DNA of 64,000 bases from Augochlora pura (GCF_028453695.1 NC_135773.1:2728001-2792000), one strand, 5' to 3'. Counted from the first letter of the stretch, positions 39,012 to 50,394 are shown. Translations and numbers: made by a program. Notes: a model not told the origin generated them from the letters alone.

Positions 39012-39511
39012 CCCCTTCCCGTGCCATTTAGCTCGACGAAACTCGGGCCCGAGCGGTCCGCATCAACGCGCGCTAAACAGACCAGACTGATGTTTGTAAA
39101 CAGTCGCTATACGATCCGAAATGTAGATGCCCGCAATGCCTGTAATATAGTCAATTTTACGCCATACTGGAGTTGGGTTTCTTAAATTTTAATAATTGAA
39201 CTGCTTCGTAACAACAACGACAAGAATCGTGACTAACTGTTCTGAGGTACCGAGAGGAACTAACATTCAGTCACGAGCGTAACGGGCAAAAAATCAGTCC
39301 GCGAGCCCGGCATGTTATGTTTACGTTTGGCCCAAGTATGTGTTCGCGACACAGACTCGCGATGTTTATGTGGGTCCAAGTATCTGTTCGCGAGTCGGGC
39401 TCGCGATGTTTATGTTTGGCCGAAGTAACTGTTCGCGAGCCTGACTCGCGATATTCATGTTTGAGCAAAAATCTTCATCGCGAGTCTGACTCGCTAAAGT
39501 ACGCTAAGGGG
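39012..39511. mobile_element. piggyBac-like MITE, exactly 500 bp
   Basis: Exact TTAA duplications lie at 39008-39011 and 39512-39515. The left end CCCCTTCCCGTGCCATTTAG pairs with CCCCTTAGCGTACTTTAGCG read inward on the minus strand from the right end. The right third (about 39290-39495) is a subterminal tandem array of a 45 bp unit, each carrying a palindromic word like CGCGAGTCNGACTCGCG followed by ATGTTTATGTTTGGCC. No transposase frame is present. Repeated palindromes near one end are likely remnants of transposase-binding sites. Confidence 0.85.
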
Positions 39512-40164
39512 TTAAAATCGATTTGAACGGGACTGGCACTTTCAAGCATTATTTGGCAGGATTTTCGTATCGGTCATGCAGCAGGGGCCGAGATCACGGC
39601 AACGAAAGGAAAAAGAAGCTGTAGGAACACCGGGAAGCCGGAGATGCATGTTTCGAGAACACCGGCAGCCAATTAATCTAACCAGAGCAGACCGTTCAAG
39701 TGTCCACTGAAACAGACAATAAAAGTTCTCGAGTCGATTCCACTTACGCGCCGTTCCTAATGAATAAGAAAACGCGAAACAATGATACCGGGGCCAGCAA
39801 TTATCTCGCTAAATAATGGTTCTCGGCGATGGTACACTTGGCTTGAAGACGCGATGTTGAACGAACCACGGATTCGATTCTGTTCGAGCGCGACGATGCT
39901 ATGTGCTCGTTCTTCCAGAGCATTGTTTACACGAACTGATAACATATGGCCAACGTTTTCAAACGCGAGAGCTGAGACAACATGCAAACAGCCGACCAAC
40001 GAGCCGGAATCGCGGTCTTATCAAGCTCTCGCGAACGACGCCGAAATTCTGCGTTCGAAGCACTTCCTGCTTCGACGTGTGTGAAAAATCGTGCGAGCTT
40101 TCGCAACGTTTCTCTACGAGACTGACACAGTTGTGACTTTAAACACTTCCAATTGTTTTTTAAA

Positions 40165-40315
40165 TATTTCAATCACATTGTATTTCAATTACATTTTATT
40201 TTAATTACATTGTATTTGATTAAATAGAAATTCAGCTACGTTTAATTAAATTACATTGTATACCAATTACCGTTTGTTTCATTTACATTATAGTTCAATT
40301 ACATTGTATGTAATT
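40165..40315. repeat. Degenerate TTACATTGTATTTCAA tandem repeat
   Basis: Six or more imperfect copies of a 14-17 bp word, head to tail, with one interruption near 40228-40250. Confidence 0.75.
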
Positions 40316-41394
40316 ATATGTCTATGTATAAAATATCCGTCCGAAATAATGTAAAAGCGTAAAATTAAAATAAAATAAATATAAAAAATGTGTAACTTCA
40401 CAACATTTTGCACATTCGATGTTATGCAAAATAATTCCAAGAAAGATTAAAGTCGTTCTAAATTAAAAAAATGTTTACAGAGCACTTGAAAATCGTTAAC
40501 TGGACTGTAAACTACTGAAGGCAGCTATCGATCCACGGATCGCGATCGACGGGAATAAAGTACGCGTCGCCATCGCATCAGTATCATCGGGCACGTATCA
40601 CGTTGTCGACCTAATCGAAAAGGCAAAGAAGAACAACGCGTGCCATATCTGTGACAACAATCTGTATGATAATCCCCGGGATATTGTTTGCCGAATAATT
40701 AACAAGGCCTCTCGCGCGCCGCCTATTCCTAGTCGCACGGAACAAAACTAAATCACCTGTTGATTAATACGGCACAAGTCGAATCCAATTAATCGAAATC
40801 GGAGGAAACGCGAAAGCCGCTAACAATCTCAGGGTTTTCTCCGGTTATTAGAAATCTGGGATAACGAAATTGCTCCTGTTTGGGAAAACTCGGCAAGGAT
40901 TGTGTGCAAATTATGTTCGTTAAATGCGAGAGGCGAAGTCGGGCGAAACGTGATCTAATTGCACACCGATCACGACGATTAAAACGCCACACCGTTCGAT
41001 CGATTTCGCGAGTTACATTCCGCGTTCGTTTAATATAATTTCCTGTAATTGCCCCGGTCGACATTTCAGACAGTTCGTACCAATTACTTAAGCAATCGAA
41101 TTATTGCAATTTTCATCGTTATGAATACACCGTGGATTTTATATGTTTGCCAACGTTCGAATTTCCCGTTTTTCATACACCGAAGGATACATTTTTGGGC
41201 AAACAAAAAAAATTCATTTAATAACAGAAGTATGCTGTCTATGAAAAAATTGAGTAGAAAATGAACACGAGAAAAGCTGACGTCGTCAAAAGGATCTAAT
41301 AATATGATTATATTATTTATAACTAGACCTTCAAATTGTGATATTATGTTATTATATTACAGTTAAACTGTTAGATTATTATGTTATAATTAAA

Positions 41395-41576
41395 CCTTAA
41401 ACTAGGATTTTTATGTAAGATAAAAATTGTTCTGACACCAAATAACAGGTTGTTCCTTCAATTAATAGTTTTAATAAACTGAAAAAAGAATACCTTAACA
41501 TTTTGTAACCGATTCATTTTACTATTTAAACACAACCAGTATTTCGCTAAAAGTACATAAAATTCCCGGTCTATTT
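41395..41576. mobile_element. TA-flanked MITE, family 1, copy E
   Basis: The left end AAACTAGGATTTTTATGTAA continues GATAAAAATTGTTCTGACAC. The right end CATAAAATTCCCGGTCTAT is the decayed inverted terminus. At about 182 bp it matches the usual family length. Confidence 0.5.
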
Positions 41577-41683
41577 ATAATGCATTTAAATTATTTAATA
41601 CTGGAATAAACCGCTTGTGCAGCTTCCGTTTCTTGCAACTGATGCACAAACTTTTTATCTTGCATAAACATCCGCAGTCTGGA
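41577..41683. mobile_element. Truncated TA-flanked MITE, family 1
   Basis: It ends in a near-perfect terminus, ATGCACAAACTTTTTATCTT then GCATAAACATCCGCAGTCTG, flanked by TA at 41684-41685. It abuts copy E, so it is either a half-copy inserted next to it or the two together form one 289 bp rearranged element. Confidence 0.5.
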
Positions 41684-41810
41684 TATTGGCGAATTACGAG
41701 CCTCTGGGCAAAACACAATCGAGAAGCGAGAAAATTTCGCGTCCGATAGAACGCGAGCATTATCGACAGCTTATTTTCGCGCGTAGTATTTCATCGAATG
41801 GAAAATTATA

Positions 41811-41831
41811 GAGAAACATCTGCAGTCTGGC
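41811..41831. mobile_element. Solo end of TA-flanked MITE family 1
   Basis: GAGAAACATCTGCAGTCTGGC followed by TA matches the family terminus. No partner end was located. Confidence 0.45.
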
Positions 41832-42621
41832 TAAACAACAGGTTACAATCGTCGGTGCTGCGGATTTCGTGCATTTGTGACGTGCACAAAACGTTGTGCG
41901 TCGCGCATAACAGCTGTAAACTTTCAAGGCTTAATAAACTGATCATCTTGTTTCTTATCAGATAAAATTCACAATGGAAATTACGTGTGCGCGGGTACGC
42001 CAAGCATACAGCTATAAGCGCCGAAGGCTTAATATTTTCCTTGTTCTCTTCTCTAGCGAAGCATGTGACGCATTGATTATATTATAGTATCGATTTGTGC
42101 GACAAATAAAAAAATTAATAAAAGTGAAGACAGAATAGAAGAAGAACAAAGATAAAGTAAAAATAAAAAAGTAAGAAATCTAAAAAAAAGACAAAATAAA
42201 AGTGAGAAGATAAAAATAAATAAAATAAAACAAAGTAAAAATAAAAGTTTAAAACATTATAAAGAAGTGCGATACAACGATTCGAAATCCGACCATATTC
42301 GAGATAATTACGTGTACGCAGTTTGCAGGCAAATTCGCAACAGCGCAAACTGTGGGCGACCGTGAAGTCCCGTTTCTAGCAAAGCCGACACCGCGTGTGC
42401 AACCTCGAAGCGCGTGAAATCTCTCGAACTAGCCAGGCTCCGGCCTTTCTCACGGAGAAAGTCGCCATACGATCGTCATTCCATAGTACGAGAAACACGT
42501 AATTTTCCCCCATAGACAGAGGCGAGGGCAACGAATAGAGTCGTCGTAGACCTCTATGTGTAACGCTAGCTCGTAGCAAGACACGCGCGCGAGTAGGTAC
42601 ACGGCACGCGCGATGACTGAC

Positions 42622-42716
42622 CTGCAGAAGCACGTGACGGTGTCCTCGACGTCGATGGAGAGGGACGTGTCGATGGCCGAGTACTTGAGCACCTTCCTGC
42701 TTCCCAAGCCGAACAT
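42622..42716 (-). CDS. Candidate first coding exon, unknown protein
   Basis: On the minus strand an ATG at 42716 begins M-F-G-L-G-S-R-K-V-L-K-Y-S-A-I-D-T-S-L and continues S-I-D-V-E-D-T-V-T-C-F-C-R, ending exactly at a good splice donor (GCAG|GTCAGT). Third-position G/C bias is strong (GTG CTC AAG TAC TCG GCC ATC GAC). This combination is the best support for a coding exon in the middle of the window. I do not recognise the family. The next exon would lie at lower coordinates and was not found in this window. A GC-rich flank to the right is consistent with its 5' UTR. Confidence 0.5.
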
Positions 42717-42920
42717 CGAACCGACACTGACCAGCCACCACCAAGCCAGACACGCACTCCCGCGGGTTCACTGCGAACCGGCCGAACAATGTTCAACCGC
42801 GACGCGCTCACCAAGAGACCGCGAACGGACTGTCGAAGATGGCTGACAGCGGCTCTGCGGTGGACGATGAAGAGAGACCAAGGTGTTGAAGAGGATGTGC
42901 AACGAAGATATGGTTAACGA

Positions 42921-43194
42921 GATGATGTTTGAAGCGATGTTCGAAACGATATTTGAAACGATGTTTTAAATGATGTTCAAGATGATGAAGAAGATAATGA
43001 AGAAAATGATGCACAAGATGACGACGAATATGAATAAAGCGATGAATAAAGTGGCGAGCAAAGAGATGAATAGAATCAAGAATAATATGATGTTTATAAT
43101 GATGAAGGAGGGAACGGACAAAATTATGAACAAGAGGATGTTCAAAACGGTGTTTAAACTCATGAAGAAGGCTATGTTTAAAACGACGTTCTAA
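42921..43194. repeat. Degenerate 12 bp tandem repeat
   Basis: About 20 diverged copies of a 12 bp unit such as GATGTTCGAAAC and GATGATGAAGAA. Because 12 is a multiple of three, it opens frames on both strands (Met/Lys-rich on plus, Ile/Leu/Phe-rich on minus). The ORFs are a by-product of the period, not evidence for a protein. Confidence 0.8.
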
Positions 43195-43780
43195 ATTCTA
43201 AGAAAAGTACGCCGAAGGAATATCGCAGGATACCGATATAATACCGATCTCCGAAACAAGAGAATCGATACAAAGAAGACACAAAATGACGAAACAACTT
43301 CAAAGAATCAGATAATAATTGAAATGAGTCATATCCAAACAGAATACAAAATGGCAAACTTTATCGTGAAGATCCGAGTAAGGCAATGAGAACGAAGAAA
43401 AGGATGAATCTTCGACCAGTTACACGAGCATCATTCCTGAGAACATTCAGGAACACGAGAAACCATTCGAGTGCTCATTAATTAATCGCGTCCGGGTTAT
43501 GAATATAAATATGAACGATGAAGCAGAAGAAAGTGTCGAATCAGAGTGAGAAATACCTGTGGCGTGGGCAACGGTCGCTGATTTCTGCGGACCGAAAACG
43601 ACGAGACACTGCGAGACGCAGAAAATGACCACAAGTGACTCGGAAATAGCGGACGTTGAAGAGACGTTAGATGGAAGGTACGAGGGACGCGATCTTGCCG
43701 TGAAGTTTGGAGGGGAGCGAGATCAAAGTACAGGCTCGACTGCGACGAGAGAGAATCGTAGGGAATTGAAGGGACGCGGG
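43195..43780. other. Purine-biased gene-free DNA
   Basis: The plus strand is rich in GA and AAG words. No splice-supported exon is visible. It lies upstream of the candidate minus-strand exon at 42.6 kb. Confidence 0.4.
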
Positions 43781-44620
43781 ACGTCGTAGAGTGGCCTCTG
43801 GGGACCTCTGGGGGGAGAGGGGGGAGAGGGCTCGGGGTCAGAAGAGGAAGGAAGAAGGGAAGAAGCACGAAGAGAGACACTAGCCGGAGACGGTGGCAGC
43901 TTGACGTTTCGTTTCGTATGACGCGCGAGGAGTCGAGGAAGCACGAGAACCGGCGCGCGAGACGTCGGCGTTCTCCAGCCGTTCGCCAGGTACCAACTGT
44001 CGCGGCAACCGCTATCGGCTATCGGCCCGCTACCAACGATAAACGGAGAAAGCGATCCGCGAGTGGAGGGGGGGAGGGGGGGGGGGAAGGGGGGGGGAGA
44101 GATAGGAGGGGAGGGGGAATGAACGGGAGACAAAAGGCCTTGGCGCTGGTCGAGAAGAAAAATAGGGGACCGAAATGTGTTGCGCACCTGAGAATCACTC
44201 GGGTTCCACGTTGGAAGGAGTCTGTGCTCCAAAGAAATAGAGGGGAGACCAGAGAGGGAGAGAGAGAGAAAGGATCAGAGGAAATGGAAGCAGAGTTCGC
44301 TGAAGAGAGAAGCAACCTGGCCACAATGGGGCTTCCTTCGGAGCTCCCCTGGCCCGGTCGGACAGTGCACCGTCCACTCTGTCCTTGTTCGGCCGACTGC
44401 TCCGGTAGGCTTAGGCTCTTCTTGTTGCTTTCAATGCGTTCCCGTCGCTCTCTGCCCGGGTAATGTAATTACGGAGAGGCCGGCGCAGCGCGGCGCTCAG
44501 CGAATCCGAACAAGTTCTTACTCTTCGGAGATCCGCGCCGCGGGACCGGCCTGTACCTGCTCTCTTCAGGGTCGCAGACGGTCAAGCCGGAACACCTCGC
44601 CGTTCGATGCGAAATTTTTC
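43781..44620. promoter_or_regulatory. GC-rich island with long G tracts
   Basis: Uninterrupted guanine runs of 7 to 11 bases cluster at 44064-44120, able in principle to form G-quadruplexes on the plus strand. Long frames on both strands (43723-44232 minus, 43918-44463 plus) are Gly/Arg- or Pro/Ser-rich and look like products of the base composition. This is a promoter-like island, possibly for the minus-strand exon at 42.6 kb. Confidence 0.35.
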
Positions 44621-47600
44621 GGACACCGGGATTCACCGAACTCTCGCTGGATCCTCGGAATTTTTACCTGCAAAATCATGCATCTTACGCGAAAATATTT
44701 TTCACAGAAATATTCGTCTTTCTCTTCTGTAGATTTGTTAACAACGTCGCATCGACAACATACATACGTCCTTAGCGACGAAAATGGGTCGAAAAACTAT
44801 ATAACTCGTTATCGTATACAGCTGTGCGCGAGAGCGTGACGGCGGTATCTTCAAAACTTTATTACCTAGTGAAGGGGAGACAGAGCTAAAGTAAATATTG
44901 ACAGTCCATTCGAATACGGATTGCCTAAGTTGTGTTCGAATTCTTTTCCGTCGTTGAAGAGAACAGAGATTTCCAAACCGTTACGGCAATTTTGCCTTAC
45001 ATTGTCCCACAGACTGAAAATGAAAATAAACACCTTGCGCTATTACGGTGGTGTCTCGTTTTACAACGAACTTTTGTATTTGTGATTCAAAATTTTGTAT
45101 TTGCGTGTTAACTCGGTCTAGCCTGTCCTTATAATCGTGACGCAGTATAAATTTTTCTTTTCTGTTCATATTGTCGCGTGTAATTGGCTGAGTGAAGTTC
45201 CGTATTACGTTACATGTATTTTTGTTATTTTTGTTGCGTTGCAGATTCTGTTACATTTTTCTTTCATGTTAATGGAATGGAAATTGGTATGAATTGGTAT
45301 GAAAAATGGTATGGAATTGAAATCGGTGGTGTCAGAAATCCCGTGGAAAGCTAAGTGTGATTGCGGTCTTTTATGCAATCTTTTGTAGCAAGGAACCGAA
45401 ATTACAAAGAAATCGTAAAGATCGTTGAACAAGGTTCTATTTATTTTCAAGGAGATGTTTTAATACGCTTCGGGGAATACCCGATTCGTAGACGGTCCTT
45501 TGAAAATGTCAATTTACGTAAAGGTCTGCGGTCTAATAATAGCCGATCGATAGAGTCCTGGTTTTGATGCAATTTCCACCTTCTTCTAGTTGAAAGTCGA
45601 ACTGGAGCTTAAAAATACAATACGAGAGAGAATGGAACATTGCGACACTTCCTGCCCCTTCGACTTTTGATTTAGTCCGCGGAAATATCAAGTTGAAACA
45701 GCGCGAAAGTGCGAAATTCGTATTCACGAATGACGGACCTATGTTTCTAAGCTCGTAATTTCAAACAGTACATATTTCTAATTTATTCGCTTTGTACATG
45801 CTACGTATATTTTTACTGCTGCGAGCTGACCTAGTGCGCCTTAACCTTTCACAGTCTGAATACAATCATCATTTACTGCTCTATTTGCTCATTGTTTCTC
45901 CGACGAGAATGTTCGTGGAAAATGTTGCCAATAGATCAACCACGTTACTAACATGGCAAAAAAGACGAAAGAGTGTTGTAGAACGGGTTACTACAGAGTG
46001 ATAAATTGTGATAAATTGCATAATTAGCCTCATATTCATCGAATAAGGCATTCAATATCTTAATTCTTTTATTTTCATTATTTGTTTAATTACCTTTTTA
46101 TTTATCGAATAAGACAAGCGCTGCTCCAATTGTTCGATTTTTTAAACATTATTAACGGAAGCGTATCGCTGAAATTACGTCCATGTTCAAGCTATACCAG
46201 AGAGATTTTGCAACCGAATCGGAAGGGCACTGCGGTGCGAGAAAAAAATCGAGAAGTGTGTGGAAAAAAAGGGTCGAAAGTTCGGAAGAAAGGAAACACC
46301 GTTCGACCTAAAGGACCCGGTAAAAATTAATTTCATCGGATCGTCGCGTACTGATAACGGGCCACCAATATGTAAATGTTTCTCGGGGCGGCTTGTCGAC
46401 GAAAAAAAAGAAAAAAAAAAGAAAACGCTAAAAACGTGGCACAACGTTGCAACGGGAGCGATGGGAGAAGGAGAACCTGTTCCGCGGGGGCCGTTTCGCA
46501 ATAATCGGCGAACTTTCGCAAAACGACATTAACCTCGCTCTGCCATTATTACGGTGTTTTCGAATTACCGGTTAACTCGGTTTCGACTCACCCCCGTTTA
46601 TGCATCCCCGGCCACCTCTCGAACGCCCCTCGACGGGAAGCTAATTGCGCGCGAACGAAAATCGTTAACTCGATCGAATCGCGGCCGCCACCCGCCGCCG
46701 GGAAAAATATCGGGGAATTTTCTGCTTCTCTTTCGGATCGGCCCATGGAACACACACAAAGCGCTTGCAAACGCGTGTATATTGGTAAATATTTAGAGAG
46801 CAAGAACGCGAGTCGATTGAATGACAAGCACGATTCCTGCCTGTTTACCGGCCAGGACGTGTAATCGGATGAGATCGTGTAACAGACCCGAGAGCGAACT
46901 TTTGCGAATTTTTGTCTCGGAAACGGTTAAAGATACTTCGATCAATCAACCTATTTGGCTCGTATACGTGCATCCCAGCACTATGTGAGGGGATGTTTTT
47001 TTATTGCAACGGATTGCATTGAATCGTGTGAACAGCATGCACTGTAGCAACGAATCGATCTCGTGATGAAAATTGCATGTACAATCTACCAAATATGAAT
47101 ACTGTTTATTTTATTGCAATCAAAATAAAGTTTATTCTTCTAAATAAAATAAAGTCAAATACGATAACATTTCAAATAACATTCTGCCAAACAAATCTAG
47201 AAATAAAAATAAAAGAAATTTTAAACAATTAAAAATAACATTCGCCTCGTTCTATGAAGGAAATTATTAAGAACGAAAAAGTGCTAGTCGTCATAACTGT
47301 AAACGAAATCGTACGAAAATTAATTCAATCGTGTTCTGCAAATCTTATTCGTTGTAACGTAAAAATTTGTACTCGTTCATTCAACCAGCACATACGTTAT
47401 TGGTACATTCTGTTTCAGATGTTCATTGCGATCGGTTTCTGCGCGGAAGAAGACAATTCTACCCACCAAAATTGATCGTTAAATCGACGAACCGGTTCCA
47501 CGATTGCACAAGTATTCTGCAAACGAACCGGTCCGTTAAAATCGTCCGCGAACTTTAATCAAATTCGCCACCGAATCCGGTCGCTCCCGTATTTCCCCGG

Positions 47601-48200
47601 CGACCGTGGCAAAGGGCGGCGAAACTGGTTCGCAGGCTACGCGCGTAAAATACGAAAGGTTAAGGCCAGTCGATGCACGATCTTATAACGTTTCGTAACA
47701 TCTGACACAACTATGAAACGCAACTATATCCACGGAGCATGCCGGCGGCGATAGCAATAATGTTCGGAGGGAGCAAGAAAGGCATACAGCCTGAAACACA
47801 AGCCGATATGTTTCCTTTTTCGTAAACGGTCAATTAAACCCATCGATTGTGGCTCGACGATGGGCGTGGCGAACGAATCGCGGGGCGGGGCTCGGGGGAG
47901 GGGAGGTGGAGCCGATCGAGGTGCCCGTCCGGGAGAATCCTGTCCCGTGACCTTGAACCGTCAACACTCGGCGCCGAGGACCAAAGGTAATTATCGGATG
48001 GAGAAATTTCGTGACCGAAATTCGAAAGGCGCGAAGCTACGCCAATGTATCAGCAGCTGTTAATAATTCAGCGTATCCCGCTACCGCGGCTAAAGTCCGT
48101 TGAGTTTCTCGTGCTAAAATACCGGCAATTTACTCGGCTTCACTAATTTATCCCGTACGTACTATGCGCACAAAGTGCCGTACCCCGGCCAAGTACTTCT
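44621..48200. other. Gene-free DNA
   Basis: No supported exon. It contains MITE copy F (45354-45535), a purine-rich segment at 46240-46440, CpG-rich patches at 46560-46720 and 47560-47990, and otherwise AT-rich sequence. Confidence 0.45.
45354..45535. mobile_element. TA-flanked MITE, family 1, copy F
   Basis: The left end GTGATTGCGGTCTTTTATGC and the right end GTAAAGGTCTGCGGTCTAA are inverted partners, with TA flanking on both sides (45352-45353 and about 45536). Length is about 182 bp. Both ends carry GCGGTCT, so this copy may represent a subfamily. Confidence 0.6.
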
Positions 48201-48208
48201 CCGGGCGT

Positions 48209-48230
48209 CGACTGCGGATTTTATGCACCT
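48209..48230. mobile_element. Solo end of TA-flanked MITE family 1
   Basis: CGACTGCGGATTTTATGCACC is a left-type terminus about 120 bp before the intact copy G. Its own right end was not found; copy G may have inserted nearby and separated it. Confidence 0.45.
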
Positions 48231-48331
48231 GCAGCGTTCCTGCGACTGTCCGAAACTCGGCGCGCCAGTAAATAAATAATAAATAATCTAAGAATGATTT
48301 AGAACCGTGGTGGCCCCCTTTGCTTGTCGTA

Positions 48332-48538
48332 ACTAGACTGCAGATATTTATGCGAAATGAGAATTGTCTGCACGAATTGCAAAGAATAAATACCAAGTAG
48401 CAGGTTCATGTATTTTACTTGTCATCTTAATAAATTAAGCGTAATACATTGACGTTCTAAAATGCTTTTAATTTTTACGCTATTTTAAATTGCATCTACT
48501 CAATTTTGCCATATAAGGCTAAACATTTGCAGTCTAGT
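48332..48538. mobile_element. TA-flanked MITE, family 1, copy G
   Basis: The best-preserved copy. The left end ACTAGACTGCAGATATTTAT and the right end on the minus strand ACTAGACTGCAAATGTTTAG match over 20 bp with few differences. TA precedes the left end at 48330-48331; the right flank is CA, one change from TA. The 207 bp interior is non-coding. Confidence 0.75.
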
Positions 48539-48614
48539 CACTACAACATATATTTGTGTAAACATTCAACTCGTTTGATCTGGATGACGTGTTTAGATGA
48601 CACTTTATTTTTAA

Positions 48615-48849
48615 CACGTTCGCTACTAGCGTAAATAAATATATTTGTTGCATTTATCGTATTAAATACGTCATATCCTCTTCTAAAATATGATAGAAAT
48701 ATCGTCGAAGAGAAACTATAAATCCTATAAATAACGTGCCGTTTGTAACAATTTCAAAGGATTATATTCACAAAATTGATACGATGTTCTTTACGTGAGA
48801 TACAAAATCGTAGACGTCACACACGCGTGACGCCGGGTTAGCGGACGTG
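48615..48849. mobile_element. TTAA-flanked MITE, 235 bp
   Basis: TTAA duplications lie at 48611-48614 and 48850-48853. The left end CACGTTCGCTACTAGCGT pairs with CACGTCCGCTAACCCGGCG on the minus strand. The right part carries the palindromic word CACACGCGTG. It is similar in size and target choice to the elements at 12.3, 50.2 and 54.7 kb but has different end sequences. Confidence 0.7.
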
Positions 48850-50147
48850 TTAAGTTGCTGTTCAAAGTTATTTCTGAAACGATATAAATAGAACAACAAT
48901 TTTAGATCGCAATATAGCAGACGGAAAAATTAGCCCTTCGCACTAAAAATAATTTTGAGACATTTTGAATTGAATGATTGAGGGGAAATACGTTGTTGGA
49001 GCAAATGCCATTATTGAAACCGTATAAATTTAAATTTAATACATTTTTGTTGTTAATAAAAATAATTCCTTACCGTCTACATTCTGTGTTTGATCAATTC
49101 GCGTTGTAAAAGCTAAGAAGATCAATCTAATTTACATAAAGTGCAATAAATCATACAAAATGGAAATACCGAACATAATGGAAATCATATAAAATGGCAA
49201 ATCAAAAGGAACGTTTGGCAAACGATTAAATTGGTTCGTTTTCGATTGCATATTTAATCAATTACTGGCTTCCGTTAATAATTCTGTTCGACATTGCGGA
49301 ATATTTCATGGGACGCTGAAGGCGGTCGATAAATTGCGTAAGAAAATTTTGGCGCAGTCCAATTACGATCTTGCCGGTTGTTTGCCGAGCAAATCGATCG
49401 ATATATAGGAAATTCGCGAGTTTGCTCTGACAGTCAGGAACGGGGGAGCCATTAGCAGGGTAAACGAAACCGTCTGATGTTTCGGCGAATCGGCCCCGTA
49501 AGAATTCGATATCCGTACAAACAGCCGCGGTTGGACACATCGGTGCTCCGAATTCCTGGTCGAGCGTTCCAAATAATGCGGTGCAACGTGACAATAAGAG
49601 CCGTATAGCCGCCGCGTGTCAACTTTAGACCCGCAGGGCCGCGGAACACCCCGATATCGATCCCGATGGATTACATAATCCCATGGCCCGCGACCAGGGG
49701 TTAGTGGTGGGGCTTTAGAACGACTCCTCGTTCTCGCCTCGATTCCCTAGAAGAGCAAGAATTTAATTGAATTTGTGGCAAACATTGCGCAATAATCGAC
49801 AAGGTTGCAACAACCACGAGAAACAAGTGGACAAAACCATGACGTCTGGACAAATCTGGATTAAAGACTTCAGATAAATCGTGTGAAATGTCGAATGAAA
49901 GATATTATATTATCCAATATTTCATAAATATAGAGCTATGTAAACGAGCCAAATGCATAGCAATTGGTCATCCCACACTAATCGGTTCCACTAACCTATT
50001 CTTATTTTTAATATTCCATTTTCAGTCGTGAGTTAAAGTCATAGTGACGTAAACGAAATTTTTGGAAATTTTAACCACGGCTTAAAATGTAATATATATA
50101 CAAAAGGTTCGTGAAACAAGTGAAATCAATTATCGAGTTACTCTAAA
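48850..50147. other. Gene-free AT-rich DNA
   Basis: A possible decayed TTAA-type end (TTAGCCCTTCGCACTA) occurs at about 48930. The minus strand carries a 110-codon frame at 49262-49594 whose product looks fairly protein-like (it includes L-D-Q-E-F-G-A-P-M-C-P), but it has no clear splice sites or known domain. Confidence 0.4.
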
Positions 50148-50151
50148 TTAA

Positions 50152-50394
50152 CTCTTTGCAGTTGAGTGGTGACGCTGAGGCACCAATTAAAAATTGTTCT
50201 ATCACGTTTCAGAATAATGCTAAAATTATCAAATTTACTTATCTTTGTATATTTGTGGGAAATCTTTACATACGAATGCAGGCAACGTACCTCTTTCGCA
50301 CGGACACATAAAATATTGACCAGCATTCGTGCTGTTTTATAGTAACGATAACAGTTTACAACTGTGTATGCTAGCGACGCTGGTAGCAAACCTG
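50152..50394. mobile_element. TTAA-flanked MITE, family 2, copy 1
   Basis: TTAA lies at 50148-50151 and 50395-50398. The left end CTCTTTGCAGTTGAGTGGTG continues through TTGTTCTATCACGTTTCAGA, shared with the copy at 54.7 kb over at least 90 bp. The element is 243 bp. The right end (CAGGTTTGCTACCAGCGTC on the minus strand) matches the left only loosely. Confidence 0.65.

Larger units (their letters stand above)
39516..42400. other. Gene-free DNA with MITE copies and AT repeats
   Basis: No supported exon. A CpG-rich patch lies at 39590-40100. Degenerate TTACATTGTATTTCAA words repeat at 40165-40315. MITE copy E and two more fragments lie at 41.4-41.8 kb. The last 250 bases (42105-42260) are an A-rich run of AAATAAAA/AAGTAAAA words. 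Confidence 0.45.

Noticed and set aside
42839..42889. Plus-strand ATG reading M-A-D-S-G-S-A-V-D-D-E-E-R-P-R
   Set aside because: Protein-like and near a possible bidirectional promoter, but it reaches a stop after 16 codons and the donor-like GTGTTG is weak.
44284..44406. Plus-strand frame M-E-A-E-F-A-E-E-R-S-N-L ending at a GTAGGC donor-like site
   Set aside because: The donor is non-consensus, the flank is repetitive and GC-rich, and no partner exon was seen.
43723..44463. Two long overlapping frames (169 and 181 codons) on opposite strands
   Set aside because: Pro/Ser- and Gly/Arg-rich products driven by G runs and purine bias; no domains.
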